DNA of 49,334 nt. Source: an uncultured Ligilactobacillus sp. (GTDB lineage Bacteria > Bacillota > Bacilli > Lactobacillales > Lactobacillaceae). Position 1 is the stretch's first letter. Every line of letters starts with the position of its first letter. A program made the translations under genes and the position numbers. Below, one piece after another: positions 34,815 through 44,179 of the stretch. The stretch is taken from the NCBI GenBank assembly GCA_934215475.1, contig CAKPZY010000012.1, positions 1-49,334 of the forward strand, in the 5' to 3' direction. Below the pieces are notes generated by a model. It was given only the letters and a program-made list of their open reading frames with translations. It made no database searches and was not told the DNA's origin.

Positions 34815-37211
34815 ATGCCTGTAAATTATGATTCAGAAGAATATTTAAAATTATTAGACAAATATTGGCGTGCTGCTAATTATATCTCAGTAGGACAGCT
34901 ATTTTTGCGGGACAATCCGCTTTTGAGACGTCCTTTGGAAGCCAAAGACGTTAAGATCAAGCCTATTGGCCACTGGGGTACGATCGTTTCTCAGAATTTC
35001 ATTTATGCTCATTTAAATCGTGTGATCAATAAGTATGATTTAAATATGTTTTATATCGAAGGTTCCGGCCATGGCGGCCAGGTAATGGTTTCTAATTCAT
35101 ACTTGGACGGCAGCTATTCCGATATTTATCCGGAAATTTCTCAGGATGAAAAGGGAATGCAAAAGCTGTTTAAGCAATTCTCATTCCCAGGCGGCGTTGC
35201 TTCACATGCTGCGCCAGAAACACCAGGTTCGATCCATGAAGGTGGAGAATTAGGGTACTCATTATCTCATGGAACAGGTGCTATCTTGGATAACCCTGAC
35301 GTGATCGCTGCGGTCGAGATCGGTGACGGCGAATCAGAAACCGGCCCATTGGCCACATCTTGGTTCTCCGACAAATTTATCAATCCAGTTAAAGACGGTG
35401 CGGTTTTGCCGATCATTAACATGAATGGTTTCAAAATCTCTAATCCAACTGTTCTTGCCCGGATGAGTGACGAAGATTTGGCTAGCTACTTCAAAGGTAT
35501 GGGATGGAAGCCTTATTTTGTCGAAGCAGATGCTAATACAGATCATTTGAAAGTTTCTGGTGAGCTTGCCAAGACCTTGGATACTGTGATCGAAGAGATC
35601 AAAGATATCCAAAAGAAGGCTCGGATTTCGGCACAAGCAGCCGAAGGAGAGTCAGAATTGCCAAATTGGCCAATGATCATCTTCCGTTCTCCTAAAGGTT
35701 GGACAGGTCCTAAGCGTAACTTAGCCGGTCAACCGATCGAAGGCTCATTCCGCGCCCACCAGGTTCCGATCCCGGTTGACGCTGAGCATATGGAACACAA
35801 AGATATGTTGACTGATTGGATGAAGTCTTATAAGCCTGAGGAATTGTTCGATGATAATGGCACATTGAAAGATGAGATCCGTGCGTTAGCACCTAAGGGT
35901 GACCAGCGGATGTCAGTCAACCCCATCACTAATGGTGGACTTGACCCGAAGCCGTTGAAATTCCCAGATGTACGTGACTATGCGGTCAAGTTTGACCAGC
36001 GTGGTGTTGATCAGGAACAAGACATGTTGGAATGGTCAAAATGGTTAAACAGGGTTTCTGAATTGAATCCAACCACCTTCCGCGGCTTTGGCCCAGACGA
36101 AAGTGAATCTAACCGTTTGTATGCTTTACTTGACGAGCAAAAACGTCAGTGGATGGAACCAATTAAAAAGGGTAATGACCACAATTTGGCCAATTCCGGT
36201 CGTTTGATCGATTCACAGTTGTCAGAACATCAGGCTGAAGGTTGGCTGGAAGGGTATATTTTGACAGGTCGTCATGGTTTCTTTGCCACCTATGAATCAT
36301 TTGGACGCATTATCGATTCAATGTTGACGCAGCACTTCAAGTGGTTGCGTAAAGCCAAGGAACAGTATTGGAGAAAAGAATATCCTGCTTTAAACATCAT
36401 CAATACTTCGACGGTTTTCCAGCAAGATCATAATGGCTATTCCCATCAAGATCCAGGTATGCTGACACATTTGGCAGAAAAGAAGCCGGAATTCATTCGT
36501 GAATATATCCCGGCTGACGCTAATGAATTGTTGGCTGTCGGCGATAAGGCTTTTCGTGATTACGAAAAGATCAACGCGATCGTTGCGTCCAAGCAGCCGC
36601 GTCGCCAGTGGTACACGATCGATGAAGCTAAGCAGATCGTTGATCAGGGCTTAGGTTACATCGACTGGGCATCTACTGACCAGGGAGCAGAGCCCGACTT
36701 AGTAGGGGCAGCTGCCGGCAGTGAGCCAAACTTGGAAGCTTTAGCTGCGATCTCATTGTTGAACAAGGAATTTCCAGAATTGAAGATCCGCTTCATCAAT
36801 GTGGTCGACATCTTGAAGCTGCGTTCACCGAAAGATGACCCTCGCGGTTTGACAGATGAAGAGTTTGATAGATATTTCACCAAGGATAAACCAGTTATCT
36901 TTGCTTTCCATGGTTATGAAGATCTGATCAAGAATATCTTCTTTGGCCGTCATAACCAGAATGTGCATATTCATGGTTACCGTGAAAATGGCGATATTAC
37001 AACACCATTTGATATGCGGGTCTTGAATGAATTAGATCGTTTCCACCTTGCTAAAGATGCAATTGAGTCAGTACCAGAATACGCAGAAAAAGCGGCTTAC
37101 TTTGCACAACGGATGGACGATAAGGTTGCTAAACACAATCAGTATATTCGGGACGTGGGAACTGATTTGCCAGAAGTTAAAAGCTGGAATTGGGAACCAC
37201 TGAAAAAATAA
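34815..37211 (+). CDS. xfp: Xylulose-5-phosphate/fructose-6-phosphate phosphoketolase
   Basis: 798 residues. Splits xylulose-5-P (and fructose-6-P in some) with phosphate to acetyl-P and glyceraldehyde-3-P (or erythrose-4-P); key enzyme of heterolactic and pentose fermentation. The ATG at 34815 follows AAGGAG by 10 bases; a GTG three codons earlier is less likely. Thiamine-diphosphate enzyme: IGHWGT near 51, [33 protein letters not shown], and GDGESETGP for the cofactor site, with the C-terminal domain from about 590. Codon use is strongly biased, fitting high expression. Confidence 0.96.
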   Translation: MPVNYDSEEYLKLLDKYWRAANYISVGQLFLRDNPLLRRPLEAKDVKIKPIGHWGTIVSQNFIYAHLNRVINKYDLNMFYIEGSGHGGQVMVSNSYLDGSYSDIYPEISQDEKGMQKLFKQFSFPGGVASHAAPETPGSIHEGGELGYSLSHGTGAILDNPDVIAAVEIGDGESETGPLATSWFSDKFINPVKDGAVLPIINMNGFKISNPTVLARMSDEDLASYFKGMGWKPYFVEADANTDHLKVSGELAKTLDTVIEEIKDIQKKARISAQAAEGESELPNWPMIIFRSPKGWTGPKRNLAGQPIEGSFRAHQVPIPVDAEHMEHKDMLTDWMKSYKPEELFDDNGTLKDEIRALAPKGDQRMSVNPITNGGLDPKPLKFPDVRDYAVKFDQRGVDQEQDMLEWSKWLNRVSELNPTTFRGFGPDESESNRLYALLDEQKRQWMEPIKKGNDHNLANSGRLIDSQLSEHQAEGWLEGYILTGRHGFFATYESFGRIIDSMLTQHFKWLRKAKEQYWRKEYPALNIINTSTVFQQDHNGYSHQDPGMLTHLAEKKPEFIREYIPADANELLAVGDKAFRDYEKINAIVASKQPRRQWYTIDEAKQIVDQGLGYIDWASTDQGAEPDLVGAAAGSEPNLEALAAISLLNKEFPELKIRFINVVDILKLRSPKDDPRGLTDEEFDRYFTKDKPVIFAFHGYEDLIKNIFFGRHNQNVHIHGYRENGDITTPFDMRVLNELDRFHLAKDAIESVPEYAEKAAYFAQRMDDKVAKHNQYIRDVGTDLPEVKSWNWEPLKK

Positions 37212-37227
37212 AGTAAATTGAATAAGG

Positions 37228-37266
37228 AAAACGTCTTGCCATTATCTGTGGCGAGACGTTTTTTAT
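37228..37266 (+). terminator. Rho-independent terminator after xfp
   Basis: Arms 37228-37240 and 37250-37262 pair with one mismatch and run into TTTTT. Confidence 0.88.
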
Positions 37267-37361
37267 TTTTGCAAAAATTATCTTCTTGCGTTAATAACTG
37301 AGAACTTTTAGATAAAAACTAATAAAATTTGAGTATTTATTATTGAGGAGGTGGTAAAGTA

Positions 37362-38357
37362 ATGCGCACTAAACCGTTTGAATTACAATACCTTGAAAAT
37401 CTACAAAAAAGAGTCAGATTAAATAGAAATGAATACGCTGGGTTATTGAGTTTAAAGCGCGGTTATCATGGTGAAATCAGCTTTGACAAGCTGGTGTGCG
37501 ATTATTTTGGCAGCCCTGAACTTGTATTAGATGATATTAATTTGTGCTGCGAAGATGAGGTCGTTCAAATTGATAAGATCATCATAACAACCGGTACCGC
37601 GTATATTATCGATGTCAAAAATTACCGAGGAGAATATTGCTACAGAGAAAATGGCTGGTATTTTAATGGGAAAATAATGTCGCACAATATTTTCCGGCAG
37701 ATCGACCGTGCTCATGATATTTTAGAGAAGATCTTTGTCAAAACAAGTGTCAATTTACAAATAGAACGAGTACTTGTGTTTATGGATCCCGGTATGAAAC
37801 TTGAAATTAAACAACAACTGGTTCAGAAAGTAAAAACATTTGGTGAAGTGCCATCATGGCTGCTCGATTTGCAAAATACTGTTGGAACAAATTCAGCTAA
37901 ACTTCAAAGCACTGTCTCCATGGTCACAGGAGCATTTAACAGGTATGAAATCAAGCGATACAGACCGCTAAAAGATTTAGGATCTCACAAATTAAAAACT
38001 GGGATCATGTGTCCAAAATGCGGCAACTTTAGTTGGCAACAACAGCGAAAATATTTTCAGTGTTCCTGCTGCCATTTTTGTGAAGCAAAAGAAAGAGCAT
38101 ATGTCCGGACGATCTGCGAATATGGGGTGCTATTTTTCAAACATCATTTAGCGCGAGGTGATCTGCGCTGGTTTATGGGCGGCATAGTCAATGATAATTA
38201 TTTGAAATATATATTACACAAGTATTTTACCTTGCTGCACAATAAAGGAAGATATTCTGTCTATCAAAATGAAGGGAAACAATTCGAGGACTGGTTTAGC
38301 GATAAAAAGTCATATTTTGATCAATTGCAAAGCAAATTTGAGACATCAGAGAAATAA
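37362..38357 (+). CDS. NERD-domain (nuclease-related) protein with C-terminal zinc ribbon
   Basis: 331 residues. NERD domain at about 30-150: HGE at 36-38, the acidic residue in VVQID (Asp71) and DVKNY with Asp84 and Lys86, the layout of a PD-(D/E)xK-type nuclease core. A Cys cluster follows: CPKC at 217-220 and Cys234, 236, 237 and 240, a probable zinc ribbon for nucleic acid binding. GAGGAGGTGG precedes the ATG. The stop codon lies inside the conserved tail of hairpin array copy B, so the C-terminus may have been set by that element. Convergent with a DNA methylase. Whether it cuts DNA or RNA is not known. Confidence 0.85.
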   Translation: MRTKPFELQYLENLQKRVRLNRNEYAGLLSLKRGYHGEISFDKLVCDYFGSPELVLDDINLCCEDEVVQIDKIIITTGTAYIIDVKNYRGEYCYRENGWYFNGKIMSHNIFRQIDRAHDILEKIFVKTSVNLQIERVLVFMDPGMKLEIKQQLVQKVKTFGEVPSWLLDLQNTVGTNSAKLQSTVSMVTGAFNRYEIKRYRPLKDLGSHKLKTGIMCPKCGNFSWQQQRKYFQCSCCHFCEAKERAYVRTICEYGVLFFKHHLARGDLRWFMGGIVNDNYLKYILHKYFTLLHNKGRYSVYQNEGKQFEDWFSDKKSYFDQLQSKFETSEK

Positions 38358-38592
38358 ATCTACGGGAAAAAGTAATTGGGGAAAAACAGAAGATAGTTTT
38401 TATCCAATGAAACGCCCATTGGATAAAAGTAAAGAGAAGTTTTCCCCAATGAAGCAGTCAATGGATAAAAACTAAGAGGAGTTTTCCCCAATGAATGAGT
38501 CAATGGATAAAAAGAAGGACATGTTTTATCCAATGAAAGGCCCATTGGATAAAATATCGATCACATTTTACCCATTACTCTATCCATTGGGA
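38349..38592 (-). repeat. 42-base-period hairpin array, copy B
   Basis: Units begin at 38398, 38440, 38482, 38524 and 38566, exactly 42 bases apart, preceded by a half unit at 38375-38386 and a 36-base tail 38349-38384 shared with copy A. Units 1 and 4 have perfect 12-base arms (TTTTATCCAATG and CATTGGATAAAA); units 2 and 3 are imperfect. Read on the minus strand, units 3, 2 and 1 plus the tail are colinear with copy A. Because the unit is self-complementary, both strands spell similar 14-residue peptides (FYPM-x3-LDK), but stops break the frames. It fills the space between two convergent genes. Confidence 0.92.
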
Positions 38593-38653
38593 ACAATGAT
38601 TTTCCGAATCAAAAAAAGAGATCGTTTCTATAACGGTCTCTGTCTTTTTGTTG

Positions 38654-40396
38654 TTAAGCAAAGATACCTTTGGTTAGTACTTGATGGATCCGAGAAATTT
38701 GTCGGTGATTCAAAGCATATTTAGTAAAGACGAAATCATCGATTTGAGCCAATTTGTTTTGTTGCGTTAATTGTTGTTCCACGAGTCCTTCCAAAAACTT
38801 ACTTTCCTGTTTTGATAATTTGATCAGAGGCAAAGCCTGCAGGTTGCCGCGCAAAATTTTCGGGCTATCAAATAAGATTGCATAAAGATATTGAAACAGT
38901 TGTGAGTTCAAGAGAGCCATTACCGTTTTTACACTGTGGGTCAGTACATGCGGGACCAGGATATTTGCGCTGTTTAAAGTCAGCAATTGCTGATCGTCAT
39001 AGGCAAAAACCAGCCGCTTGTTGATGAATTTGTAGACTAATTTTTCTGGTGTCCTGTATATTTCATTTTTTGCGGCCTGTTGGAATTTCTCACGCTGAAA
39101 ATTCAGGAAATGCCGTGCTTCTTTGAGCACATAGGGCTGAACTTCTTTACCCGTTATAATTGGTTCTGTTTGTTCAGTGGGGGCGTCTAACACGTGTTTT
39201 TTATTATTACCTGTCACGATACCTAAACCCCAAGCGCTATTGGCCAAATCAACCGTTTTTCTCTGCCAAATGGTATGCATGATCTCTAAATCAATATTTT
39301 TTAGCGGCAGTAAATTTTCGTTGGGAACATGCAAGTAAGATTCTTGTGGTGTTTCGATTATTTGGCCTTTTTTATAAAAAGTTACTAAGTTATGTGGAGC
39401 ACGATTTTTTTTGATTATCACCAGTACCACATCTGAAATTACACCTTGGAAAAGATTAGGCAAGTACGTGACAGATTCTAGGCTGCAGTCTTGCAAAATC
39501 AAATTTCGAACAGGTTGGTGAGTTGCGATATTTAAGAAAGCGACCGGCAAAACGAATGCCAGCTTGCCACAGGTGGTTAATTCACGTAAACCTTTCTCCA
39601 GAAAATAGGCGAATGAATCTGCCTTAGGAAAGTGGCTGGAATTGACGGCGCTAATGTTTTTAGCTCCCCAAGGAGGATTTCCAACGATACAGGAGTATTT
39701 GACGGAAGTTTTAGTTTGTAGGTAATCCTTAATTTGGATATCTGGATAGGTGTTATCGAAAGCCGGGGCATGCAGCAAAAGGTTAGCTGTTGCCAGCAAC
39801 GCCGCGATCGGGTCAATGTCTGAACCATGTAATTTCGCTACAGGGATGTTGAATTTTAAAAGTAATTCGACCAAAAATATTCCAGTCCCCACCCCGGGGT
39901 CAAAAAAATCCTGCTGCTGATCAAATTTAATTTTCATCAAAAGATCGTCTGCAACGTAATAGGGGGTGTAGTACAAACCATTTTTGTTTCTCGTTCCTTC
40001 TGTCTTGAGTGTTTGAAAAAGCCCGCCGAAAAAATCCGGTTCCATTAATATGGATTTTATCAGGTCACTATCGACCTCAAATGATGTGGGAGCGTATCCT
40101 AACTGACTTTGGATTGAATTCAAGTATCTTTTCTTGTTCGTGTTTGAGATCGTGGCAACTTTATTGATGACTGAACCTGCTAGAGTCAAAATAAACTCAT
40201 CAGTTTTTAAAGAATTATCGCCGACAAAAGCAGCCAGGTTTAAAATGTTCTTTTTGCTCTGTTCATTTTCCACATATTTTTCTGGAAAGATCAGGCGTTT
40301 AGAATCTGTTTTGTTTGCGCGATGCAACAGTTGTTTATGCAAATTCCCTAAACGTTGCCAATTTGCGATGGTTGCGCGGCTGACGAGTTGTTTCAT
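38654..40396 (-). CDS. N6-adenine DNA methyltransferase (Eco57I/TaqI-like)
   Basis: 580 residues. SAM-binding motif I DPGVGTG at 166-172, preceded by LYYTPYYVADDL (the YTP entry motif), SDIDPIAALLA as motif II, and the catalytic NPPW at 240-243, which defines adenine-N6 methylases of the gamma class. The C-terminal 250 residues resemble the target-recognition domain of TaqI-like enzymes (LNSQLFQYLYAILFDSPKILRGNLQALPL). There is no obvious nuclease domain and no typical restriction gene; the only nearby nuclease-like protein is the convergent NERD gene. TAGGAG lies upstream of the ATG. It may be a solitary methylase or part of a restriction-like pair. Confidence 0.88.
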   Translation of the reverse strand: MKQLVSRATIANWQRLGNLHKQLLHRANKTDSKRLIFPEKYVENEQSKKNILNLAAFVGDNSLKTDEFILTLAGSVINKVATISNTNKKRYLNSIQSQLGYAPTSFEVDSDLIKSILMEPDFFGGLFQTLKTEGTRNKNGLYYTPYYVADDLLMKIKFDQQQDFFDPGVGTGIFLVELLLKFNIPVAKLHGSDIDPIAALLATANLLLHAPAFDNTYPDIQIKDYLQTKTSVKYSCIVGNPPWGAKNISAVNSSHFPKADSFAYFLEKGLRELTTCGKLAFVLPVAFLNIATHQPVRNLILQDCSLESVTYLPNLFQGVISDVVLVIIKKNRAPHNLVTFYKKGQIIETPQESYLHVPNENLLPLKNIDLEIMHTIWQRKTVDLANSAWGLGIVTGNNKKHVLDAPTEQTEPIITGKEVQPYVLKEARHFLNFQREKFQQAAKNEIYRTPEKLVYKFINKRLVFAYDDQQLLTLNSANILVPHVLTHSVKTVMALLNSQLFQYLYAILFDSPKILRGNLQALPLIKLSKQESKFLEGLVEQQLTQQNKLAQIDDFVFTKYALNHRQISRIHQVLTKGIFA

Positions 40397-40700
40397 AAGT
40401 ATGCATGCTCCTACATTTTATTAGTCCTTTTTAATTATACTACCATGAAATTACTGGATCCTGGTCAAGTTCTTTCCTGGGACAGCCTGTGTGCTTAACA
40501 AAAGCCAGCAAAATAACTTTTTGATGAGATAAGAATAAACGGAGGGCCAAGGAAAATGAGTAACTTCTTCTTTTCCACGCAAACAATGAAAAAATTGTTA
40601 TATTAGGAAAGGTTGTTCTTTTCTCTCCAATCATTCACTCACTATGAACAAAGTAAATAATTTTCAAACAATTGATAAATTTATAAGGAAGGTAATTTTA
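40397..40700. other. Gap between divergent methylase and transporter genes
   Basis: About 300 bases holding both upstream regions. I see no repeat or convincing small gene here; short frames lack ribosome sites. Confidence 0.5.
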
Positions 40701-42200
40701 TTGAATACCAAAAAACGGCGGCTTCATTTTTCCATGCCATCAGCGTATACTATTTTGTTTCTGTTGATCATCTTCATTGCTGTTTTGACTTGGATCATTC
40801 CCGCTGGCACTTATGATGTTAATAAGGCTGGGGAGGTCGTCAGTCACACTTACCATACTGTAGCCAGTAAGCCTCAAGGGCTGTGGGATGTTTTGATGTC
40901 ACCGGTCACAGGGATGATCGGCAACAAGCAGACCGAAGGAGCAATTTCGATCTCGCTGTTTATTTTAGTGATCGGGGGCTTTTTAGGCGTCGTTAACCAA
41001 ACAAATGCCTTAAACGATGGGATCAAAGTTCTGATGCACAAGTATTCGCGGCAAAAGAAAATGCTGATCCCTTTGCTGACGCTTTTGTTTGCCTTAGGCG
41101 GGTCGACTTTTGGGATGTCAGAAGAAACAATGGCCTTTTATCCCTTGCTGATCCCCATCATGCATGCAATGGGTTTGGATGCGCTGGTCGCTGTTGCGAT
41201 CCCGTTAGTCGGCACACAGATCGGGAATTTAGCTTCAACTGTTAATCCCTTTGCCACAGGTGTTGCTTCTCAGAGCTTACATATTTCCATGGGCGATGGT
41301 TTGATTTCACGGTTGATTTTGCTGGTCATTACTTTGCTTGTTGCCATTGGATATATTTATCATTATGCTGTCAAAATTGAGAAAGGCCCAGAAAAGTCTC
41401 TGTTATATTCGGGGACCAATGTTGACAGCCAGGCAATGGAAAATGAGGAGATACCCGGACTTACCAAAGGCCAAAAACGAGTCTTGTGGGTTTTTGGCTC
41501 AACATTTGTGATCATGATCGTAGGTCTAGTTCCGTGGCAAACGATCAACGATCACTGGACATTTTTCGGTTCATTTCTGAAATGGGTGAAGAGTGTCCCG
41601 TTCTTAGGAGCATTTTTGGGTAAGGACATTGTTGCTTTTGGAGATTGGTACTTTAGTGAGATCACCATGTTGTTTCTCGCAATGTCCATTTTGATCAAAT
41701 TTGTCTATCATATGCCAGAACAAAAATTTGTTGATTGCTTCATGGCGGGGGTCAAAGACTTGGCAAGTGTGGCGATCGTTGTAGCCCTGGCACGTGGGAT
41801 CCAAGTTGTGATGGATGCTGGAATGATCACAGATACAGTCTTGCACTGGGGCGAACTGGTTTTGCAAGGCTCAAACAAGATCATGTATACAATCGTGACT
41901 TACGTCTTTTATCTGCCTATGACTTTCTTGATCCCCTCGACGTCAGGCCTCGCGGCGGCAACGATGGGTATTATTGGTCCGATGGGACATTTTGCAGGCG
42001 TTCAGGCTAACATCGTTGTCAGCATTTACCAGGCTTCATCAGGGTTGATAAACATGCTGACACCAACCTCAGCCGTAGTGGTTGGAGCGCTTCAACTGGG
42101 CCATATCAATATCTCCACGTGGCTAAGATGGACTTGGAAGCTGGTAGTTGCTTTGCTTGTGATCTCTGTCGGTTATTTCATTATTTTGACGTTGATATAA
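40701..42200 (+). CDS. YfcC-family membrane transporter (C4-dicarboxylate/basic amino acid carrier type)
   Basis: 499 residues from TTG at 40701, which follows AAGGAAGG by 8 bases; an in-frame ATG at 40644 lacks a ribosome site. About 11-12 hydrophobic segments. Family features: FSMPSAYTILFLLIIF at the start, AGTYDV, FGMSEETMAFYPLLIPI near 155, and the conserved Ser/Thr-rich LIPSTSGLAAATMGIIGPM near 415. Members include YfcC and ArcD-like arginine/ornithine exchangers, so an amino acid or peptide-derived substrate is possible. It stands alone with no metabolic gene attached. Confidence 0.86.
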   Translation: MNTKKRRLHFSMPSAYTILFLLIIFIAVLTWIIPAGTYDVNKAGEVVSHTYHTVASKPQGLWDVLMSPVTGMIGNKQTEGAISISLFILVIGGFLGVVNQTNALNDGIKVLMHKYSRQKKMLIPLLTLLFALGGSTFGMSEETMAFYPLLIPIMHAMGLDALVAVAIPLVGTQIGNLASTVNPFATGVASQSLHISMGDGLISRLILLVITLLVAIGYIYHYAVKIEKGPEKSLLYSGTNVDSQAMENEEIPGLTKGQKRVLWVFGSTFVIMIVGLVPWQTINDHWTFFGSFLKWVKSVPFLGAFLGKDIVAFGDWYFSEITMLFLAMSILIKFVYHMPEQKFVDCFMAGVKDLASVAIVVALARGIQVVMDAGMITDTVLHWGELVLQGSNKIMYTIVTYVFYLPMTFLIPSTSGLAAATMGIIGPMGHFAGVQANIVVSIYQASSGLINMLTPTSAVVVGALQLGHINISTWLRWTWKLVVALLVISVGYFIILTLI

Positions 42201-42324
42201 TCTGAAAAATTAGGTGGTCGAGTCCAGTCGAAGAGCTAACTGTCAGGGAAGTGCCTTGTTTTTTGTTCGAATTGCTAAAATTTGTCAAAGATGACTAGCC
42301 TGATAGCTTTAAACTACACATGTT

Positions 42325-42333
42325 TGGTATAAT
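42325..42333 (+). promoter_or_regulatory. Extended -10 promoter for lemA-htpX
   Basis: TGG followed by TATAAT (42328-42333). Transcription from here begins after the upstream in-frame ATG at 42320, confirming the downstream start at 42377. Confidence 0.65.
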
Positions 42334-42376
42334 TAGGGATATACGAACCGGCTTAGTAAAAGGAAGGATGAATTTC

Positions 42377-42934
42377 ATGGCTTGGATCATCATTATTGTG
42401 ATCATAGCGATCATAGCAATTTATTTATGGACTAGTTATAACAACTTGCAACGGGCAACCAATAGTATCAATACTGCGGAAAAGCAGATCGACATTCAGT
42501 TAAAATATCGCGCAGACTTGATCCCGAACGTCGTGGAGACGGTTAAAGGTTATGCCACGCATGAACGGGAGACTTTTACCAAATTAACTGAAATGCGCAG
42601 CAAGGTGGCCGACTCGAATTTGGATATGAATGAACGTTCCAAAGCTGATCAGCAGATGTCTCACACTTTGGGTAATCTCTTTGCTGTCGCGGAAAATTAT
42701 CCGCAACTAAAAGCAAGCACTAATTTCTTGAACTTACAAGAACAACTGACAACAGTCGAAAATCGAGTGGCAGCAGCACGTCAAATGTACAACAAACACA
42801 TTTTGTCCTATAACAACTCTGTTACTACTTTTCCATCCAATATGGTGGCTAAGATGTTTCACTTTGTGATCAAGCCTAACTTAGAAGTGATCACAGATGA
42901 AAACCAACGAGAAGCTCCGCAAGTTAAATTCTAA
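42377..42934 (+). CDS. lemA: LemA family protein
   Basis: 185 residues from the ATG at 42377 after AAGGAAGG. One N-terminal membrane helix (about 2-20), then a helical domain: NSINTAEKQIDIQLKYRADLIPNVVETVKGYATHE is the family hallmark, and the end has YNNSVTTFPSNMVAKMFHF. It is linked to the HtpX protease in many Firmicutes, suggesting membrane protein quality control. 15 bases separate it from htpX. Confidence 0.94.
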   Translation: MAWIIIIVIIAIIAIYLWTSYNNLQRATNSINTAEKQIDIQLKYRADLIPNVVETVKGYATHERETFTKLTEMRSKVADSNLDMNERSKADQQMSHTLGNLFAVAENYPQLKASTNFLNLQEQLTTVENRVAAARQMYNKHILSYNNSVTTFPSNMVAKMFHFVIKPNLEVITDENQREAPQVKF

Positions 42935-42949
42935 GGCGGCGACTAAGTT

Positions 42950-43978
42950 ATGACCATTGAGGAACAGATTGCGAAAAACAAACGCAGTTCCACTATCGTA
43001 ATGATCATCTTCAGCCTTTTGCTCACAGCTGTCGGACTTTTTCTGGGCTTACTAGCAGGCTATATTCTAGCGAATGATCCAAACTCTTTATGGAAGATAG
43101 CCTTGGGAACGGCAGGCGGATTTTTAGTAGCAGCTTTGCTTTACTCATTGTTTGTTTACTATAATACGACCAGTGTTTTTATGAGTTCTGTTAAGGGCAA
43201 GAAGATCACCCAAGATAATTCTTCTCCGGCAGAAAAGCAACTGTTTGACATTATGGAGGAGCTGCAGATCACCGCTGAAATACCGCTACCGGAGATCTAT
43301 ATTGTTGATGATCCCGAAGCTAATGCGTTTGCAACGGGTAGAGACCCCAAACACGCTGCAATCGGCGTCAATACCGGTTTGTTGAAAATGATGAACCGAG
43401 AAGAATTAAAGGGCGTTTTAGCACATGAAATGTCACACATCAAAAATTATGATATTCGTTCAGGCTCGATTACCGTTGCGCTAACAGGCTTTATTGCTGG
43501 TGTTGGTTCTTTTCTGACCGAAATTGGAGAAGATACTTTGTGGTTTGGCAGCTGGGGAGATCATGATGATGACCGACGTGACAATAATAAAAGCGGTGCT
43601 TTGATCGGGATCGCGATGATGATCGGCGGTTTGATCATTCAATTGGTCGGTGTACCGATTGCCCTCTTGCTGCAGTTTGCATTGTCTCGCCAACGTGAGA
43701 GCCTGGCGGACATTTCAGGAGTGGATATGACCCAGAATCCGCAAGGCTTGATCGATGCGTTAAACAAATTGAAGCAAGATCAGGTGCCGAGCTCGAATGC
43801 CAATAGTAAAGCGGCTGCCTTGTGTATTCGCACGCCGCTAACCAAAGCAGATGTCAAAAAAATGCAAAAGGCGGGACTTTCAGAGCCAAAAAAGCACAAA
43901 TTTACTTTGGCTGGACTTTTAAATACCCATCCTCCGTTGGATAGACGGATAGAACGATTGAGACAACTGATAGAATAA
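42950..43978 (+). CDS. htpX: Membrane zinc metalloprotease HtpX
   Basis: 342 residues, M48B family. Two helices at about 14-35 and 48-70, the zinc motif HEMSH at 159-163 (HExxH), two further membrane segments around 175-195 and 215-240, then RQRESLADISG with the third ligand Glu. The C-terminus has the usual HPPLDRRIERLRQL. It degrades misfolded membrane proteins with its active site in the cytoplasm. Second gene of lemA-htpX; AAGGCGG precedes the ATG; a terminator follows. Confidence 0.95.
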   Translation: MTIEEQIAKNKRSSTIVMIIFSLLLTAVGLFLGLLAGYILANDPNSLWKIALGTAGGFLVAALLYSLFVYYNTTSVFMSSVKGKKITQDNSSPAEKQLFDIMEELQITAEIPLPEIYIVDDPEANAFATGRDPKHAAIGVNTGLLKMMNREELKGVLAHEMSHIKNYDIRSGSITVALTGFIAGVGSFLTEIGEDTLWFGSWGDHDDDRRDNNKSGALIGIAMMIGGLIIQLVGVPIALLLQFALSRQRESLADISGVDMTQNPQGLIDALNKLKQDQVPSSNANSKAAALCIRTPLTKADVKKMQKAGLSEPKKHKFTLAGLLNTHPPLDRRIERLRQLIE

Positions 43979-43980
43979 AA

Positions 43981-44034
43981 TACACCGCGCGAACGAGAAG
44001 AGCTGTACTGTTTGCGCGGTGTATTATTTTTGAG
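43981..44034 (+). terminator. Rho-independent terminator after htpX
   Basis: TACACCGCGC (43981-43990) pairs with GCGCGGTGTA (44014-44023) around a 23-base loop, followed by TTATTTTT. Confidence 0.85.
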
Positions 44035-44179
44035 TAAAATTATAATCATTATCGGCATTTCGAATCTGGTTAGCTATGTTATAAAGCTTTGTGTAACAGA
44101 TAAACAGCTGTAAGCATATTGGCGGCTATTTATTTTAATAAAAAATGTTCAAAAAATTTGTCCGTCAGGAGTGATATGT

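Noticed and set aside
38398..38592. The 42-base array looked at first like a CRISPR array.
   Set aside because: The non-repeated linker is only 11 bases, the unit is itself a hairpin with variable loop, and there are no cas genes in the window.
38269..38724. Short frames on both strands over copy B with FYPM/LDK repeats.
   Set aside because: In-frame stops, no ribosome sites, overlap with the NERD and methylase genes, and explained by the DNA repeat.
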